From an uncultured Planctomycetaceae bacterium (GTDB taxonomy: Bacteria > Planctomycetota > Planctomycetia > Pirellulales > Pirellulaceae), in contig CAIPEB010000150.1 in the NCBI GenBank assembly GCA_903863885.1, positions 1 through 37,077 of the forward strand: a DNA stretch of 37,077 nucleotides. Reading direction: 5' to 3'. Below, in pieces: positions 9,207 through 19,208 of the stretch (positions are counted from its first letter, which is position 1; the number at the start of each line of letters is the position of its first letter). The notes under the pieces are model-generated. The model had not been told where the DNA came from. It did no database searches and saw nothing but the letters and a program-made list of their open reading frames with translations. Made by a program: the position numbers and the translations under genes.

Positions 9207-11494
9207 ATAGCAGACTTCTTTCAAACGCACTGTTGGTCCTTTTGTTTGTTACATCCGCGTTGAGTTCGCTGCGCGCAGGTGCTCAGCAGCAGAAGGTGCG
9301 CGTCAGCGACAAGACGCTGCTGGCCTGGGTGCAATTGGCTGACCTGGACCAGCGAGGCGGCAGCGTTCTGACGCTGCAGGACCTGCAGGAGTTCGACGGG
9401 ATCGTATTCAGCGAAGTGCGACCGCGCACCTGGATGCCGGGGAGCCATTTGTTTCACAGGACGGAGACCCGCCAGGATTCCTGGCCGACGGAAACGGCCG
9501 CGAAGGACTCCGTTGTCCAGATCGCAGTCGTCTATCAGGGTCCGCAGATCTCGCTCTATCACAACGGGCAGTTGTCCGCGACTTATCATACGGACCGACC
9601 GCACGTGTTCGGCCCTCCGATGCGGGCGGTGATCGGCGTGCGGCACATCGCGCCGTTCGGAATTCCGCCGGAGCGTATCGCCGGTTCGATCGAAGAAGCA
9701 CGCATCTACGACAGGGCGCTCAGCGGCGAGGAGATTGCGGCTATGAAGCCGGGGGTGCAGTCCGCCGTGCAACCGCTGGCACAATGGTCGTTCGAGGACG
9801 GAACCGCTCGTGATGAAATGGGTTTCTTTCCGCGGTGCACCCTGCACGGCGGTGCTCGCATTGCCGACGGCAGACTGCAACTGGACGGCAAGGACGACTA
9901 TCTGGTCACCGGCGAGGACGATTTCACTTCGCTGGTCAAACGGCGCGAGTCCTATGCGGTCACGCTGCCGGAGCAACTCGAGCAACTCAAGACAGACCCG
10001 CAGGTGCTCCGATTCGCCGAGTCTCGTGCAAGGCTGGCAGCCGATCCGTATCGCCCACTTTATCACTTCGTCAATCCGGAAGGCACGCTGAACGATCCGA
10101 ACGGCCTCTGCTTCTGGCAGGGCCGCTACCATCTCTTCTACCAGGCATATCCTCCGGAAGACCCGCGGCAGCATTGGGGGCATGCGGTCAGCGAGGATCT
10201 GGTTCATTGGACCGATCTGCCGCTGGCCATCTATCCCGGCCTTGAAATGCACTGCTTCAGCGGTTCGACGTTCGTCGAGAAAGACCGCGTCATTGCGATG
10301 TACCACGGCACGACCGTTGGCAATATGGTGGCCGTTTCCAGCGATCCGCTGCTCTTGAACTGGCGGAAGATCCCTGGAAATCCGGTGATTCCGATCATCC
10401 CTTTCGACGAAAAGTCCGGGCAGCCCTATCGCGTGTACGATCCCTGCATCTGGAGAGAGGCAGACGGCTACTATGCTCTGTCGGGCACTTACTGGAAGGG
10501 CTCGATATTCGCGGACTGCATGATGGTCCAGCAGCTGTTCTTCTCGGCGGATTTGCGGAGTTGGAAACACCTCGGCCCGCTTGTTGAAGGCACGGGTTAC
10601 ACGGAACCGGGCGAAGACGGAGCGGTTCCCTATTTCTGGCCCATCGGCGACAAGCACATCCTGTTGTTCGCAAGTCACAAACGGGGCTCGCAATATCTGT
10701 TGGGAGACTACGACCGCACAAATCACAAGTTCCATCCGTTCGCACACGGGCGGTTTAATTTCGGCTTGATCGGTCCCGGCGGCGTCCATGCACCGTCCGC
10801 AGCTCCGGACGGAAAGGGCGGCGTCTACGTCATTCACAACGTCAACGACGCAGCGCCGACGAATGGCTGGGATCACATGATGTCGCTGGTTCGCGTTTTG
10901 ACGCTGCGCGGCGACCGCACGCTGGGCATCGCTCCCGTCGCGGCGATGGATTCGCTTCGCCGGGACAAACGCAGCATTGCCCCCCGGCCATTGCCGGCGG
11001 ACCGCGAGTTCGTGTTGCCGGAAATCTCGGGCAACGCGATGGAGATCCTGGCCGAGATCGACCCGGGCAATGCGCGCGGCGTGTGCGTTGCCGTGCTGCG
11101 CTCGCCGGGCAAAGAGGAATACACTTCGGTGCGATTCCTGCGCAACGGATGCACGATGCCGGCGGCCACCGGCGGCACGGCAGCCAGAGATGCGCTCGTC
11201 ATCGACACGTCGCACGCATCCTCGCGCTCGGATGCTCGCAGCAGGCCGCCTGAAGTCGCGCCGCTCGATTTGCCCCAAGACGAGAAGTTGAGTCTCCGGA
11301 TATTTGTCGATCGCAGCATCGTCGAGGTCTTTGCAAACGGCCGGCAATGCGCGGCAGTTCGAGTCTATCCGCAGCGAGGCGACAGTCTCGGCATTTCGCT
11401 TTCCGCGGAGGGAGGCGACGCATCGCTGCAGCGGCTCGACGCCTGGCGGATGCACGACGCTCACTCTTCCGCCGACGGCACGACAAGTCCGTGA
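9203..11494 (+). CDS. Secreted LamG-GH32 beta-fructosidase-like glycoside hydrolase
   Basis: 763 aa, with a signal peptide (hydrophobic 9-22, cleavage likely near AGA at 25-27). Residues about 35-235 look like a LamG/concanavalin-type domain ([18 protein letters not shown] at 160-177 is the typical end of such a domain). The five-blade propeller of GH32 starts near 280: [14 protein letters not shown] (288-301) with nucleophile D298, FYQAYP (312-317), [12 protein letters not shown] (325-336), FSGS (352-355). The C-terminal beta-sandwich contains [18 protein letters not shown]32 enzymes cleave fructans or sucrose. Two motifs deviate: the usual RDP reads YDP (412-414, D413), and the acid/base EC motif is replaced by [11 protein letters not shown] with E471 the only nearby candidate. 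The start overlaps the preceding gene by 4 bp. Confidence 0.87.
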   Translation: MNSRLLSNALLVLLFVTSALSSLRAGAQQQKVRVSDKTLLAWVQLADLDQRGGSVLTLQDLQEFDGIVFSEVRPRTWMPGSHLFHRTETRQDSWPTETAAKDSVVQIAVVYQGPQISLYHNGQLSATYHTDRPHVFGPPMRAVIGVRHIAPFGIPPERIAGSIEEARIYDRALSGEEIAAMKPGVQSAVQPLAQWSFEDGTARDEMGFFPRCTLHGGARIADGRLQLDGKDDYLVTGEDDFTSLVKRRESYAVTLPEQLEQLKTDPQVLRFAESRARLAADPYRPLYHFVNPEGTLNDPNGLCFWQGRYHLFYQAYPPEDPRQHWGHAVSEDLVHWTDLPLAIYPGLEMHCFSGSTFVEKDRVIAMYHGTTVGNMVAVSSDPLLLNWRKIPGNPVIPIIPFDEKSGQPYRVYDPCIWREADGYYALSGTYWKGSIFADCMMVQQLFFSADLRSWKHLGPLVEGTGYTEPGEDGAVPYFWPIGDKHILLFASHKRGSQYLLGDYDRTNHKFHPFAHGRFNFGLIGPGGVHAPSAAPDGKGGVYVIHNVNDAAPTNGWDHMMSLVRVLTLRGDRTLGIAPVAAMDSLRRDKRSIAPRPLPADREFVLPEISGNAMEILAEIDPGNARGVCVAVLRSPGKEEYTSVRFLRNGCTMPAATGGTAARDALVIDTSHASSRSDARSRPPEVAPLDLPQDEKLSLRIFVDRSIVEVFANGRQCAAVRVYPQRGDSLGISLSAEGGDASLQRLDAWRMHDAHSSADGTTSP

Positions 11495-11528
11495 AGAAAT
11501 CGGCTAGAATGGTTGCCTGGCGTAAACG

Positions 11529-11679
11529 CCTGAGAACGTCGTTCAAAAATTCCCTCTCACGTTGGGGAGAGTCGGCCCGGAAGGGCCGGAGGGGTGCACT
11601 GTCCTTCCCGGGACGCTGTCGCGTCCGATCTTCCCGCATTGCGGGCGGGTGAATTGGACTATGCAAACACGTTCTGAGG
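11529..11679. repeat. Dispersed palindromic element, copy 1 (MITE/REP-like)
   Basis: About 150 bp. The ends are inverted repeats beginning CCTGAGAACGT at 11529 and, on the other strand, CCTCAGAACGT at 11679. Inside are CGGCCC/GGGCCG (11573-11578 with 11583-11588), GGACGC/GCGTCC (11611-11616 with 11621-11626) and a CCCGCATTGCGGG stem at 11633-11645. A second copy in the same orientation lies at 26700-26849. It separates the GH32 gene from the decarboxylase gene and could form stable RNA hairpins. No open frame inside looks coding. Confidence 0.85.
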
Positions 11680-11717
11680 CGTGAACTTCAGTCCGCAACT
11701 TTCGAGACATTGCAGCA

Positions 11718-13394
11718 ATGAGTAAGCCCACGGTTGCCGAATACACTCTCGCGAGACTTGCTCAGCTGGGCATCGACAAGATCTTCGGCGTACCGGGCGA
11801 CTACGCGTTTTCGATTGACGACGCGGCCGAAAAGGTCGCCGGCCTTCAGTGGGTGGCCTGCGCCAACGAACTCAACGCGGCCTATGCCGCCGATGGCTAC
11901 GCCCGCATCCGCGGGGCAGCGATTCTCTCCACCACGTACGGCGTGGGCGAACTCTCGGCCATCAACGGAGTGATGGGGAGCAAGGCCCATCGATTGCCGG
12001 TGTTCCATCTGGTGGGAATGCCGAGCGATCGCATTCAGCGCCAGGGGCTGGTGACGCACCACAATCTCGGCGATACGGTCTACGACCGCTTCCAGCCGCT
12101 ATCCTCGGCGGCTTGCTGCGTGTCGGCCGTGCTCACGCCGGACAACTGCGTCGACGAACTCGAGCGGGTGATCCGCGAGGCGCTCCGGCAGAGCATGCCG
12201 GCCTACATCGTGATCTCGGAAGTGAACGGGAATTCGCCCGTGATCGGCGATCCGGTCCGCGGCGTTCCGCTTGCTCGGCTCAAGCGGCAGCGAAGCGTTG
12301 CGAAGGAACTCGACGCGGCCGTCGAAGCCCTGCTGCTTCGGCTCGAAGCTGCCAAAGCGCCGGTGGCCCTCGTAACGAGCCTGGTCTCGCGTTACGGCCT
12401 GCAGCGACAGACGGAAGAGTTCCTCGTGAGGGCCAATCTCCCGTTCGCCGTGGGGCCGCACGACAAGGGCACGCTGAGCGAAGGCATGCCGCTGTATCTC
12501 GGACTTTTCGGCGGCAACCTCTCGAAGCCCGCAGCGGTCCGTGATCTTGTCGAGAATGCCGACCTCGTGCTGGATATCGGCGGCAGAATCCGCTCGGAAA
12601 TCAACACGGGCTTCTGGACCGACCAGCTGGATATCAGCCGCGTCGTGAGCATTCACGACAACTGGGTGCGGCTGGGCGAAAAGGTGTTCATCAACGCGGC
12701 AATCGACGACCTGATTGCGGCGTTGTCGGCCCGAGTCGTTCCGAGGAAGACGGCCGCCGCGACAACCAAGGAACAGCTGCCGCTCGCGGGCTCGGGCAGC
12801 GATCAGACAACGTCAGCCAGTTTCTATCCGCGTCTCCAGCGGCGTCTGAAGACGGGCGATACGCTCGTGATCGAAACCGGCACCTGCATGCTCCACCTCA
12901 ACGGAATGCTGCTGCCCGAAGGCGTGAATGCCGAGGAGCAGGGACTTTGGGGATCGATTGGCTGGGCCACACCGGCTTGTCTGGGCGTCGCGATAGCAAA
13001 GACCGCAGGCCGCGTCTGGCTCGTCACGGGCGACGGCGCTCACCAGCTCACGCTCAACGAAATCGCCGTGATGGGCCGCTACCGGATCAAACCGGTGATT
13101 TTCGTGCTGAACAACGGCCTCTACGGCGTCGAGGACCTGATCAGCGAAAGAGGGCATGCCTACGACGATCTCGCTCCGGTAAACTACCACCTCCTTCCCG
13201 CCGCGCTTGGCTGCCGGGACTGGCTGACGGCTCGCGTGGGGACGGTCGCCGAACTGGACAGAATCCTCGAGGCCATCGACAACCACGACGGCGCCGCCTA
13301 TATCGAAGTGATGATCCCGAACGAGGAGAGCCAACCGTGGCCCGAAGAACTGATCGACCGCGGCTACAAGCTCCGCACGCCCGATTCCGTCTGA
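11718..13394 (+). CDS. Thiamine diphosphate-dependent 2-oxo acid decarboxylase (pyruvate/indolepyruvate decarboxylase family)
   Basis: 558 aa, the normal length for the family, which converts 2-oxo acids to aldehydes and CO2 using ThDP and Mg2+ in the cytoplasm. Seen: ANELNAAYAADGYAR (49-63) with the cofactor-activating glutamate E51, the HH pair in THHNLGD (H114, H115) that marks decarboxylases rather than acetolactate synthases, and the ThDP/Mg motif GDGAHQLTLNEI through FVLNNGLYGVE (from about residue 437). The central domain (about 190-345) is intact. The ribosome site before ATG 11718 is weak. The amidase starts 51 bp downstream. Substrate could be pyruvate, phenylpyruvate, indolepyruvate or a branched-chain 2-oxo acid. 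Confidence 0.9.
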   Translation: MSKPTVAEYTLARLAQLGIDKIFGVPGDYAFSIDDAAEKVAGLQWVACANELNAAYAADGYARIRGAAILSTTYGVGELSAINGVMGSKAHRLPVFHLVGMPSDRIQRQGLVTHHNLGDTVYDRFQPLSSAACCVSAVLTPDNCVDELERVIREALRQSMPAYIVISEVNGNSPVIGDPVRGVPLARLKRQRSVAKELDAAVEALLLRLEAAKAPVALVTSLVSRYGLQRQTEEFLVRANLPFAVGPHDKGTLSEGMPLYLGLFGGNLSKPAAVRDLVENADLVLDIGGRIRSEINTGFWTDQLDISRVVSIHDNWVRLGEKVFINAAIDDLIAALSARVVPRKTAAATTKEQLPLAGSGSDQTTSASFYPRLQRRLKTGDTLVIETGTCMLHLNGMLLPEGVNAEEQGLWGSIGWATPACLGVAIAKTAGRVWLVTGDGAHQLTLNEIAVMGRYRIKPVIFVLNNGLYGVEDLISERGHAYDDLAPVNYHLLPAALGCRDWLTARVGTVAELDRILEAIDNHDGAAYIEVMIPNEESQPWPEELIDRGYKLRTPDSV

Positions 13395-13445
13395 CCACGA
13401 GGCCCGCACAGGAAGTCTGCCGCCACGAACGAATATGGAGAACCT

Positions 13446-14858
13446 ATGGCCGCCAACCGAATCCACGCCTTCAGCGACGACTTGCTTTCCGACCATGATG
13501 CGGTCGCGTTAGCAGAGCTGGTGCGTCGCCGCGAGGTCAGTCCCGTGGAGCTGACGAAGGCCGCGATCGCGCGAATAGAGAAAGTGGACGGCGAGCTCAA
13601 TGCGATAACGGTGGCTGACTACGAGCGGGCTCTTGAGGAAGCGGCCAGAAACCGCGACGGGATTTTCAGGGGCGTTCCGACCGTCGTCAAGGACAACGCT
13701 CACGTAAAAGGCCTGCCCACGAGTTTTGGTGCGAGGGCGGTGCCCGGGATTCCCGCGAAATCCGACGACCGGTTCCTGAAGCAGTATCTGTCGCTCGGCG
13801 TGATCATGCTTGGCAAGACGAATCTGCCCGAATTCGGTTTCAACTGCACAGCTGAGAATCTGGACAGTCCTCCAACCCGCAACCCCTGGCACACCGACTA
13901 CTCGACCGGAGGCAGTTCGGCCGGGGCGGCGGCACTGGTCGCCTCCGGGGCGGTCCCGATCGCCCACGCCAATGACGGAGGCGGTTCAATCCGCATCCCC
14001 GCGTCTATTTGCGGTCTGGTGGGACTGAAAGTCTCCCGCGGCCGACTCGTGCAGAGTGATATCGGACGCACGCTGCCGGTGAAGATCGTGGTCGAAGGCG
14101 TGCTGACCCGCAGCGTGCGCGACACGGCCTATTTCCTGGCCGGCGCGGAACGTTACTGGCGCAATCGCAAGCTGCCGTCCATGGATCTCGTCGAAGGACC
14201 ATCCAAACGGCGATTGAAGATCGGGGTGGTCGTCGACTCGATCACCGGATTGCCAACCTGCCCGGAAACCCGCCGCGTCGTCGAGGAGACGGCCGCGCTG
14301 CTGTCCAATCTGGGGCATCATGTCGACGAAATGCATCCTCCTATATCGGCGTCCTTTGCGGATGATTTCGCGGACTACTGGAGCTTTCTCGGCTTCATGG
14401 TCATGAGCATGGGCCACCGCAATTTTGGAAAGGGATTCAATCCCGCGCTGGTCGACGGTCTGACTCGAGGGCTGGCCAGCCGTTTTCGCCGGCGCGCCTG
14501 GCGTCTGCCTCTGTTCCTGTACCGGTTGCAGCGCACTCACTCGCAGCACGCTCGGATCAGGACGGACTTCCACCTGGTCCTGTCCCCGGTGGTGTCCCAC
14601 GTCACGCCGAAAATCGGGTATTTCAGCCCCAATGTGCCATACCCCGAGCTATTCCAGAGGATGACCAATTACGCATCCTTCACTCCTGTTGCCAACGCCA
14701 ACGGGAATCCGGCGATTTCTCTGCCGGTAGGGCTATCCACGGGCGGTTTGCCGATCGGGGTGCAGTTCTCCGCCGCCTACGGTGACGAACGCACCCTGCT
14801 GGAAATCGCCTACGAACTGGAAGCGGCGAAACCGTGGCCGAAGATAACCGCGAACTAA
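13446..14858 (+). CDS. Amidase-signature family hydrolase
   Basis: 470 aa; cleaves a C-N amide bond, probably in the cytoplasm since no signal is visible. GGAG stands 6 bases before ATG 13446. The Ser-cisSer-Lys triad is complete: K82 in PTVVKDN (78-84), S157 in the GGSSAG motif (155-160), and nucleophile S181 in DGGGSIRIPASICG (177-190). The C-terminal part (GNPAISLPVGLSTGGLPIGVQ) fits bacterial amidases such as indole-3-acetamide or general acylamide hydrolases. Unlike GatA, it has no GatB or GatC partner nearby, so a role in glutaminyl-tRNA transamidation is unlikely. It follows the ThDP decarboxylase by 51 bp, which suggests joint transcription; a common substrate is not evident. Confidence 0.88.
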   Translation: MAANRIHAFSDDLLSDHDAVALAELVRRREVSPVELTKAAIARIEKVDGELNAITVADYERALEEAARNRDGIFRGVPTVVKDNAHVKGLPTSFGARAVPGIPAKSDDRFLKQYLSLGVIMLGKTNLPEFGFNCTAENLDSPPTRNPWHTDYSTGGSSAGAAALVASGAVPIAHANDGGGSIRIPASICGLVGLKVSRGRLVQSDIGRTLPVKIVVEGVLTRSVRDTAYFLAGAERYWRNRKLPSMDLVEGPSKRRLKIGVVVDSITGLPTCPETRRVVEETAALLSNLGHHVDEMHPPISASFADDFADYWSFLGFMVMSMGHRNFGKGFNPALVDGLTRGLASRFRRRAWRLPLFLYRLQRTHSQHARIRTDFHLVLSPVVSHVTPKIGYFSPNVPYPELFQRMTNYASFTPVANANGNPAISLPVGLSTGGLPIGVQFSAAYGDERTLLEIAYELEAAKPWPKITAN

Positions 14859-14944
14859 GGTTTGCCGGGCGGCCACGGCCTGGGTAGTCTAGCCTAATTG
14901 TACGGACTTCACTTCCGGCCATCGCATCCATTGAACGCGATCCC

Positions 14945-17900
14945 ATGAGAATCGCTTACACGTTTCGTCTCATCATCCCGATCGCGCTGGCGCTGCTGGC
15001 CATTGTGTTCACCGGCTTTGAAGCAGCCTATGAGGTGACGACGTCGTATCGGCACCTGGAAAATGACCTGCTGCATCAACAAACGTCCTTCAGCCACATT
15101 ATCGTTCCGGGAGTGGAGAAGGCCGTCCAGCGAGGCGACATGGCGGACGTCGAGGATGAAGTCGATCGTCTCGCGCTGGTTCCGCGGATGTCCCTGGCCT
15201 TGATCTGCGACAACGCCAATCGCGTGGTGTTCGCAACGGAGCCGGACTTTCGCGGCCGGCAATTGAGTGAGACCCCGGCCGCAGCGATGCAGCGACTTGT
15301 CGAGAATGCACGAAACGCCGAAGCCGCGCAAAGTGCTGTGTCGCCGGACGGTGCGTTAGCCTGCGTGGCGTGCCCTTTCTACCTCGACGTGCTGGCCGGC
15401 GAACTGCGTCCCACGCGAATCGCAGTTCTCTACACTCAGACCGATCTCCTGGAGGAGAAGCAGCGGCTCTTTTCCGCCGTGGCCCAGCGATCGGCATTCA
15501 CGGGCGCCGCCGCTCTGCTGGCCTGTTTCTCTCTCTGGGCTTACCTGCGAGTGACCTTCACGCGGCACCTGGACAAGCTGGTCAGCGGAGCGGTTGCGCA
15601 CGCGGCGGGCCACAGCGAAAAGAAGGTCCCGACCGAAGGACCGCAGGAACTGGCGAGAATCGGCAACGCCCTGAACCGGATGTCCGACGAACTGGCCGCC
15701 GAACACGCCGCGCTGGTGTCCAGCGAGGAGAAGTACCGCGTGCTGTTCGAGAGTTCACGCGACGCGGTCATCATCGCTGACGAGACCGGCCGCTGCCTGG
15801 ACTGCAATTCCGCCGCGGTCCAGATGTTCGCGTGCGAAAGCAGGCAGGCCCTGCTGGACCTGGGACTTATCGCCCTCGCGCCCCCCCGCCAACCCGACGG
15901 GCGGGACTCTCGCGAAGTATTCCAGGAGAACGCGGCGGCTGTCGTGAAAGGCGGCCGACTGTTCGAATTCACCCACCAGCGGACCGACGGCACGACATTT
16001 CCCGCCGAAGCGTCGGTCAACCTGGTTGAAATCCGGGGACAACGACTTCTGCACGGCGTGGTGCGCGACATGTCAGAACGCCGCCGGGCCGAGGAAACGC
16101 TGCGCAAGCTTTCGTCGGCCGTCGAGTTCAGCCCCTCGATGATCATGATCACCGACCGCGCCGGCCATGTGGAGTACGTCAACCCGGCGTGGGAACACGT
16201 AACGGGCTACCGACTGGACGAAGTCCGCGGCCGCAAACCGAGAGCGTTGAAATCGGGCGTCCATTCACCCGATTTCTACGCTCACCTGTGGAGCGAGATC
16301 ACTGCGGGCAGAGTCTGGCGCGGCGAATTCTGCAACCGCCGCAAAAGCGGTGAACTGTACTGGGAAGCGGCCGCCATCGCACCCGTGCGAAATCACGCCG
16401 GCACCATCACTTTCTTCGTGTCGGTGAAAGAAGACGTTACCGAACGCCGCGCGATGGAGGAACAAATCCGGCAATGGAACGTGACGCTGGAGCAGACCGT
16501 CGCGACGCGCACAGCCCAACTGGCCGCCGCCAATGCCGCCAAGAGCGAGTTCCTGGCCAACATGAGCCACGAAATCCGCACGCCCATGAACGGCGTGATC
16601 GGCATGACCCGGCTCCTGCTGGATTCCGAACTCAATATGGAACAGCGTTATCTCGCGGATACCATTCACTCCAGCGGCGAGTCGCTGCTGCGACTGCTGA
16701 ACGACATTCTGGATTTCTCCAAAATCGAGGCCGACAAGCTGGGGCTGGAGACGCTGGACTTCGACCTGCGTTCGCTGCTCGACGAATTTGCGATTCCGCT
16801 GGCCTGGAGCGCCCAGAGCAAGGGCCTGGAGTTCATCTGCGCCGCATCGCCCGACGTGCCGTGCTGCCTTCGCGGAGATCCCGGGCGCCTGCGGCAAGTC
16901 CTGACCAATCTGGCCGGCAATGCGGTGAAGTTCACCGAGCAGGGCGAAATCTCCGTGGAAGTCAGCCTCGTCGCCGAGACCGATACACACGCCGAGATTC
17001 GTTTCGCCGTCCGGGACACCGGCATCGGCATACCGCCCGAACATCAGGCAATGCTGTTTCAGAAATTCACTCAGGCCGATGCATCCACCACGCGCCGTTA
17101 CGGCGGCACGGGCCTGGGACTGGCCATCTCGAAAAAACTCACCGAGTTGATGGGAGGCGAGATCGGCGTGATCAGCGAGGCCGGCGCGGGTGCCGAATTC
17201 TGGTTCACCGTGCAATTGGGCAAGCAGGCCCGCCGGCAAAGCGAGCCGGCACTGCCCGCCGACCTGCATGGCAAGAGAGTGCTGGTCGTGGACGGAAATG
17301 CCACGGTGCGCAGAACGCTGACGGCACAACTGAAGGCATGGGGACTGCGGCCCGAAACGTCTCAAGACGGCACCCACGCGCTCCAGACGCTGATTCGCGA
17401 AGAAAAGGCGGGCGATCCCTTCCAAATGGCCTTTGTGGACCTGCAACTGCCGGGACTCGACGGTGCGGCGCTCGCCCAGGTCATCCTGGCCGACGACTCG
17501 CTGCAGTCGCTCCGCCTCGCGCTGCTGACTTCCGTCGAACAACGGATCACGGCCATGGACAGATTGCCGCCTGGTTTCTGCGCCTGGCTGACCAAGCCGG
17601 TCCGGTACGCGGAACTCCTGAATTGCGTCGTCGCCGTGCTGACCAATTCGGTTGCCGAGTCGCCAGGCTCAGCCCGTTCGAGACCTGCGCAGCTCCACCT
17701 GTCGCGGCCAGGCAGGGCGCGAATCCTCGTGGCTGAAGACAACCGAGTCAACCGGGAGGTGGCGCTGCGGAACCTGATGAAACTCGGGCTGCAGGCCGAC
17801 CCGGCGATAAACGGTGCGGATGCCGTCGAGGCGCTGTCTGCATCCTCATACGATCTGGTTCTGATGGATGTGCAGATGCCCGAAATGGACGGATTCGAGG

Positions 17901-18100
17901 CCACACGCATCATTCGCGACGCACACTCGAATGTCCGCCATCACGACATTCCGATCATCGCCATGACAGCCTCCGCCATGCCCGGCGATCGCGAACGCTG
18001 CCTGGATTCCGGCATGAACGGCTACCTCACCAAACCGGTTTCTATCGAAGCTCTGGTCGAAGTCCTGAACATCTGGCTGCCGCGAAGCAACCCGAGTTGA
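14945..18100 (+). CDS. Hybrid sensor histidine kinase with two PAS and two receiver domains
   Basis: 1051-aa membrane sensor of BarA-like layout. Order: TM1 (10-28), extracytoplasmic sensor (about 30-180), TM2 (183-203), HAMP-like linker (204-258), PAS (261-380), PAS with PAC (388-503), coiled linker, HisKA with phosphorylatable H542 in [15 protein letters not shown], HATPase with N box (N655/N659), DTGIGIP (691-697) and GGTGLGL (720-726), receiver 1 (776-900) and receiver 2 (926-1045). Receiver 2 is canonical: ED (931-932), D975, T1008, K1030. Receiver 1 keeps the phospho-acceptor D832 and K884 but has DG (783-784) where the acidic pair should be, so it may be weak or regulatory. No separate response regulator or Hpt gene lies next to it. 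Confidence 0.93.
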   Translation: MRIAYTFRLIIPIALALLAIVFTGFEAAYEVTTSYRHLENDLLHQQTSFSHIIVPGVEKAVQRGDMADVEDEVDRLALVPRMSLALICDNANRVVFATEPDFRGRQLSETPAAAMQRLVENARNAEAAQSAVSPDGALACVACPFYLDVLAGELRPTRIAVLYTQTDLLEEKQRLFSAVAQRSAFTGAAALLACFSLWAYLRVTFTRHLDKLVSGAVAHAAGHSEKKVPTEGPQELARIGNALNRMSDELAAEHAALVSSEEKYRVLFESSRDAVIIADETGRCLDCNSAAVQMFACESRQALLDLGLIALAPPRQPDGRDSREVFQENAAAVVKGGRLFEFTHQRTDGTTFPAEASVNLVEIRGQRLLHGVVRDMSERRRAEETLRKLSSAVEFSPSMIMITDRAGHVEYVNPAWEHVTGYRLDEVRGRKPRALKSGVHSPDFYAHLWSEITAGRVWRGEFCNRRKSGELYWEAAAIAPVRNHAGTITFFVSVKEDVTERRAMEEQIRQWNVTLEQTVATRTAQLAAANAAKSEFLANMSHEIRTPMNGVIGMTRLLLDSELNMEQRYLADTIHSSGESLLRLLNDILDFSKIEADKLGLETLDFDLRSLLDEFAIPLAWSAQSKGLEFICAASPDVPCCLRGDPGRLRQVLTNLAGNAVKFTEQGEISVEVSLVAETDTHAEIRFAVRDTGIGIPPEHQAMLFQKFTQADASTTRRYGGTGLGLAISKKLTELMGGEIGVISEAGAGAEFWFTVQLGKQARRQSEPALPADLHGKRVLVVDGNATVRRTLTAQLKAWGLRPETSQDGTHALQTLIREEKAGDPFQMAFVDLQLPGLDGAALAQVILADDSLQSLRLALLTSVEQRITAMDRLPPGFCAWLTKPVRYAELLNCVVAVLTNSVAESPGSARSRPAQLHLSRPGRARILVAEDNRVNREVALRNLMKLGLQADPAINGADAVEALSASSYDLVLMDVQMPEMDGFEATRIIRDAHSNVRHHDIPIIAMTASAMPGDRERCLDSGMNGYLTKPVSIEALVEVLNIWLPRSNPS

Positions 18101-18119
18101 GAACTGCCATGCCCCTGAC

Positions 18120-18872
18120 TCAAACGGCGCAGCGAACCGATTGGGTCACGATATCGGAACGACGCGACCAGCCGAAAACGGCCGCACGAACGGCTTCCTT
18201 CGAACGCTGACGCTTGCATCGCGCAACGACGATGGCAGAAAGCCCGAGCGTACAAAGCAGGAGCGTCGCAGGTTCAGGGACGCTTGAAGCGTTTGCGATC
18301 TTCCACAATCCGGTGTCGCCGGGATCGAAGATCGAATTGGCGCCGGAGTTGTTGTTAATCTGCATCGTGGCACTAGTTCCCTGATAGCCTGCGGCCGCAA
18401 GAAACCAGCCTGCTCCCGCATACCATTCCGGAACAACATAGGGATTTCCCGAGCCGTGGTCTTTGTTGAGATACGCGTCTCCGCCATTTGCTTTGCTCAG
18501 ATAAATGCCGTCGTTCTGAATATAGAGGGTGCCACTGCGCACGAAATCGCTCATCTTGTACCCCGTATATGAACTGTCAGTAATCGTCACCGAGGTGCTG
18601 TCGCTGAGCTTAGTTTTCGTCATTCTCACCACAGCTTCCAGCGTGACGGTGGCAATCGTGGCATTCGTATAAGTCCCCGTTGGAGCCGTAATCGTGCCCG
18701 AAATCGTGTCCCAGTAGCCGGCACCGTCGATCTTGTCGTAATCGCTGAACGGCACCAGGTCGAACGAAACCCAGCCTGCCTGCACAGCCGGCGTGCCTGA
18801 GTGAAGAATCGCCGCGAAGATGAGAAGGTCAAAGACCAGAGCGGCACAACGTCGAACCAGCGACTTAGACAT
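18120..18872 (-). CDS. PEP-CTERM sorting-domain protein
   Basis: 250 aa. GGAGGG stands 7 bases before the ATG at 18872. Signal peptide 1-32 ends near VQAG. The middle (33-195) is a Ser/Thr/Gly/Asn-rich secreted domain with no recognised family. Residues 198-225 are a PEP-CTERM anchor: VPEP, hydrophobic ATLLLCTLGLSAIVVA, then basic KRQRSK. Such proteins are processed by an exosortase and are linked to extracellular matrix or exopolysaccharide. Oddly, 25 further residues (226-250) follow the basic cluster, whereas the sorting signal normally ends the protein. The gene ends only 19 bp from the convergent sensor-kinase stop, so the original end may have been lost. Confidence 0.85.
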   Translation of the reverse strand: MSKSLVRRCAALVFDLLIFAAILHSGTPAVQAGWVSFDLVPFSDYDKIDGAGYWDTISGTITAPTGTYTNATIATVTLEAVVRMTKTKLSDSTSVTITDSSYTGYKMSDFVRSGTLYIQNDGIYLSKANGGDAYLNKDHGSGNPYVVPEWYAGAGWFLAAAGYQGTSATMQINNNSGANSIFDPGDTGLWKIANASSVPEPATLLLCTLGLSAIVVARCKRQRSKEAVRAAVFGWSRRSDIVTQSVRCAV

Positions 18873-19208
18873 GATTTTGCCCTCCGCTGAAAGACGCTAT
18901 CTGTCAATGAGTCTCTCGCTGACAGTTCGCGGTTTCAAGCAGACCGCCGCGGCTTGTCCACAAATCCCCATACTCCGCGGGAGAACTGGCTTTCGGCTGC
19001 TTCTTTGCGAATTCGCTCCGGACGCGAACGCACCCTTCGCTTTGGTCACAAGAAGAAACCCACCACTTCTTGCCGCGCTTTGTTGGCAAAGCCCTTGCCG
19101 AATGTGCACAATTCACGCATGCAAAACCGTTTTGCCTCCCGCGATTTGGAAGATTGAACAACGCGGCCCGATACATCCCGACGGTGATTCGCAACGAAGG
19201 AGATTCGC
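18873..19208. promoter_or_regulatory. Divergent intergenic region (336 bp), presumed promoters
   Basis: Non-coding stretch between the divergent PEP-CTERM and beta-helix genes. It must carry both promoters if each gene is independently transcribed, but I cannot point to convincing -35/-10 boxes or operators. Near the right end AAGGAG (19197-19202) is the ribosome site of the beta-helix gene. Confidence 0.35.

Noticed and set aside
9221-11464. Very long open frame (about 750 codons) on the minus strand opposite the GH32 gene
   Set aside because: Shadow frame caused by high-GC codon use; composition is rich in Arg/His/Gln with no domain, while the plus strand has signal peptide, LamG and GH32 motifs.
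11718-14858. A dedicated auxin (indole-3-acetic acid) biosynthesis cluster
   Set aside because: Only the enzyme families fit; there is no tryptophan aminotransferase or monooxygenase and specificity cannot be read, so it is kept only as a low-interest possibility.
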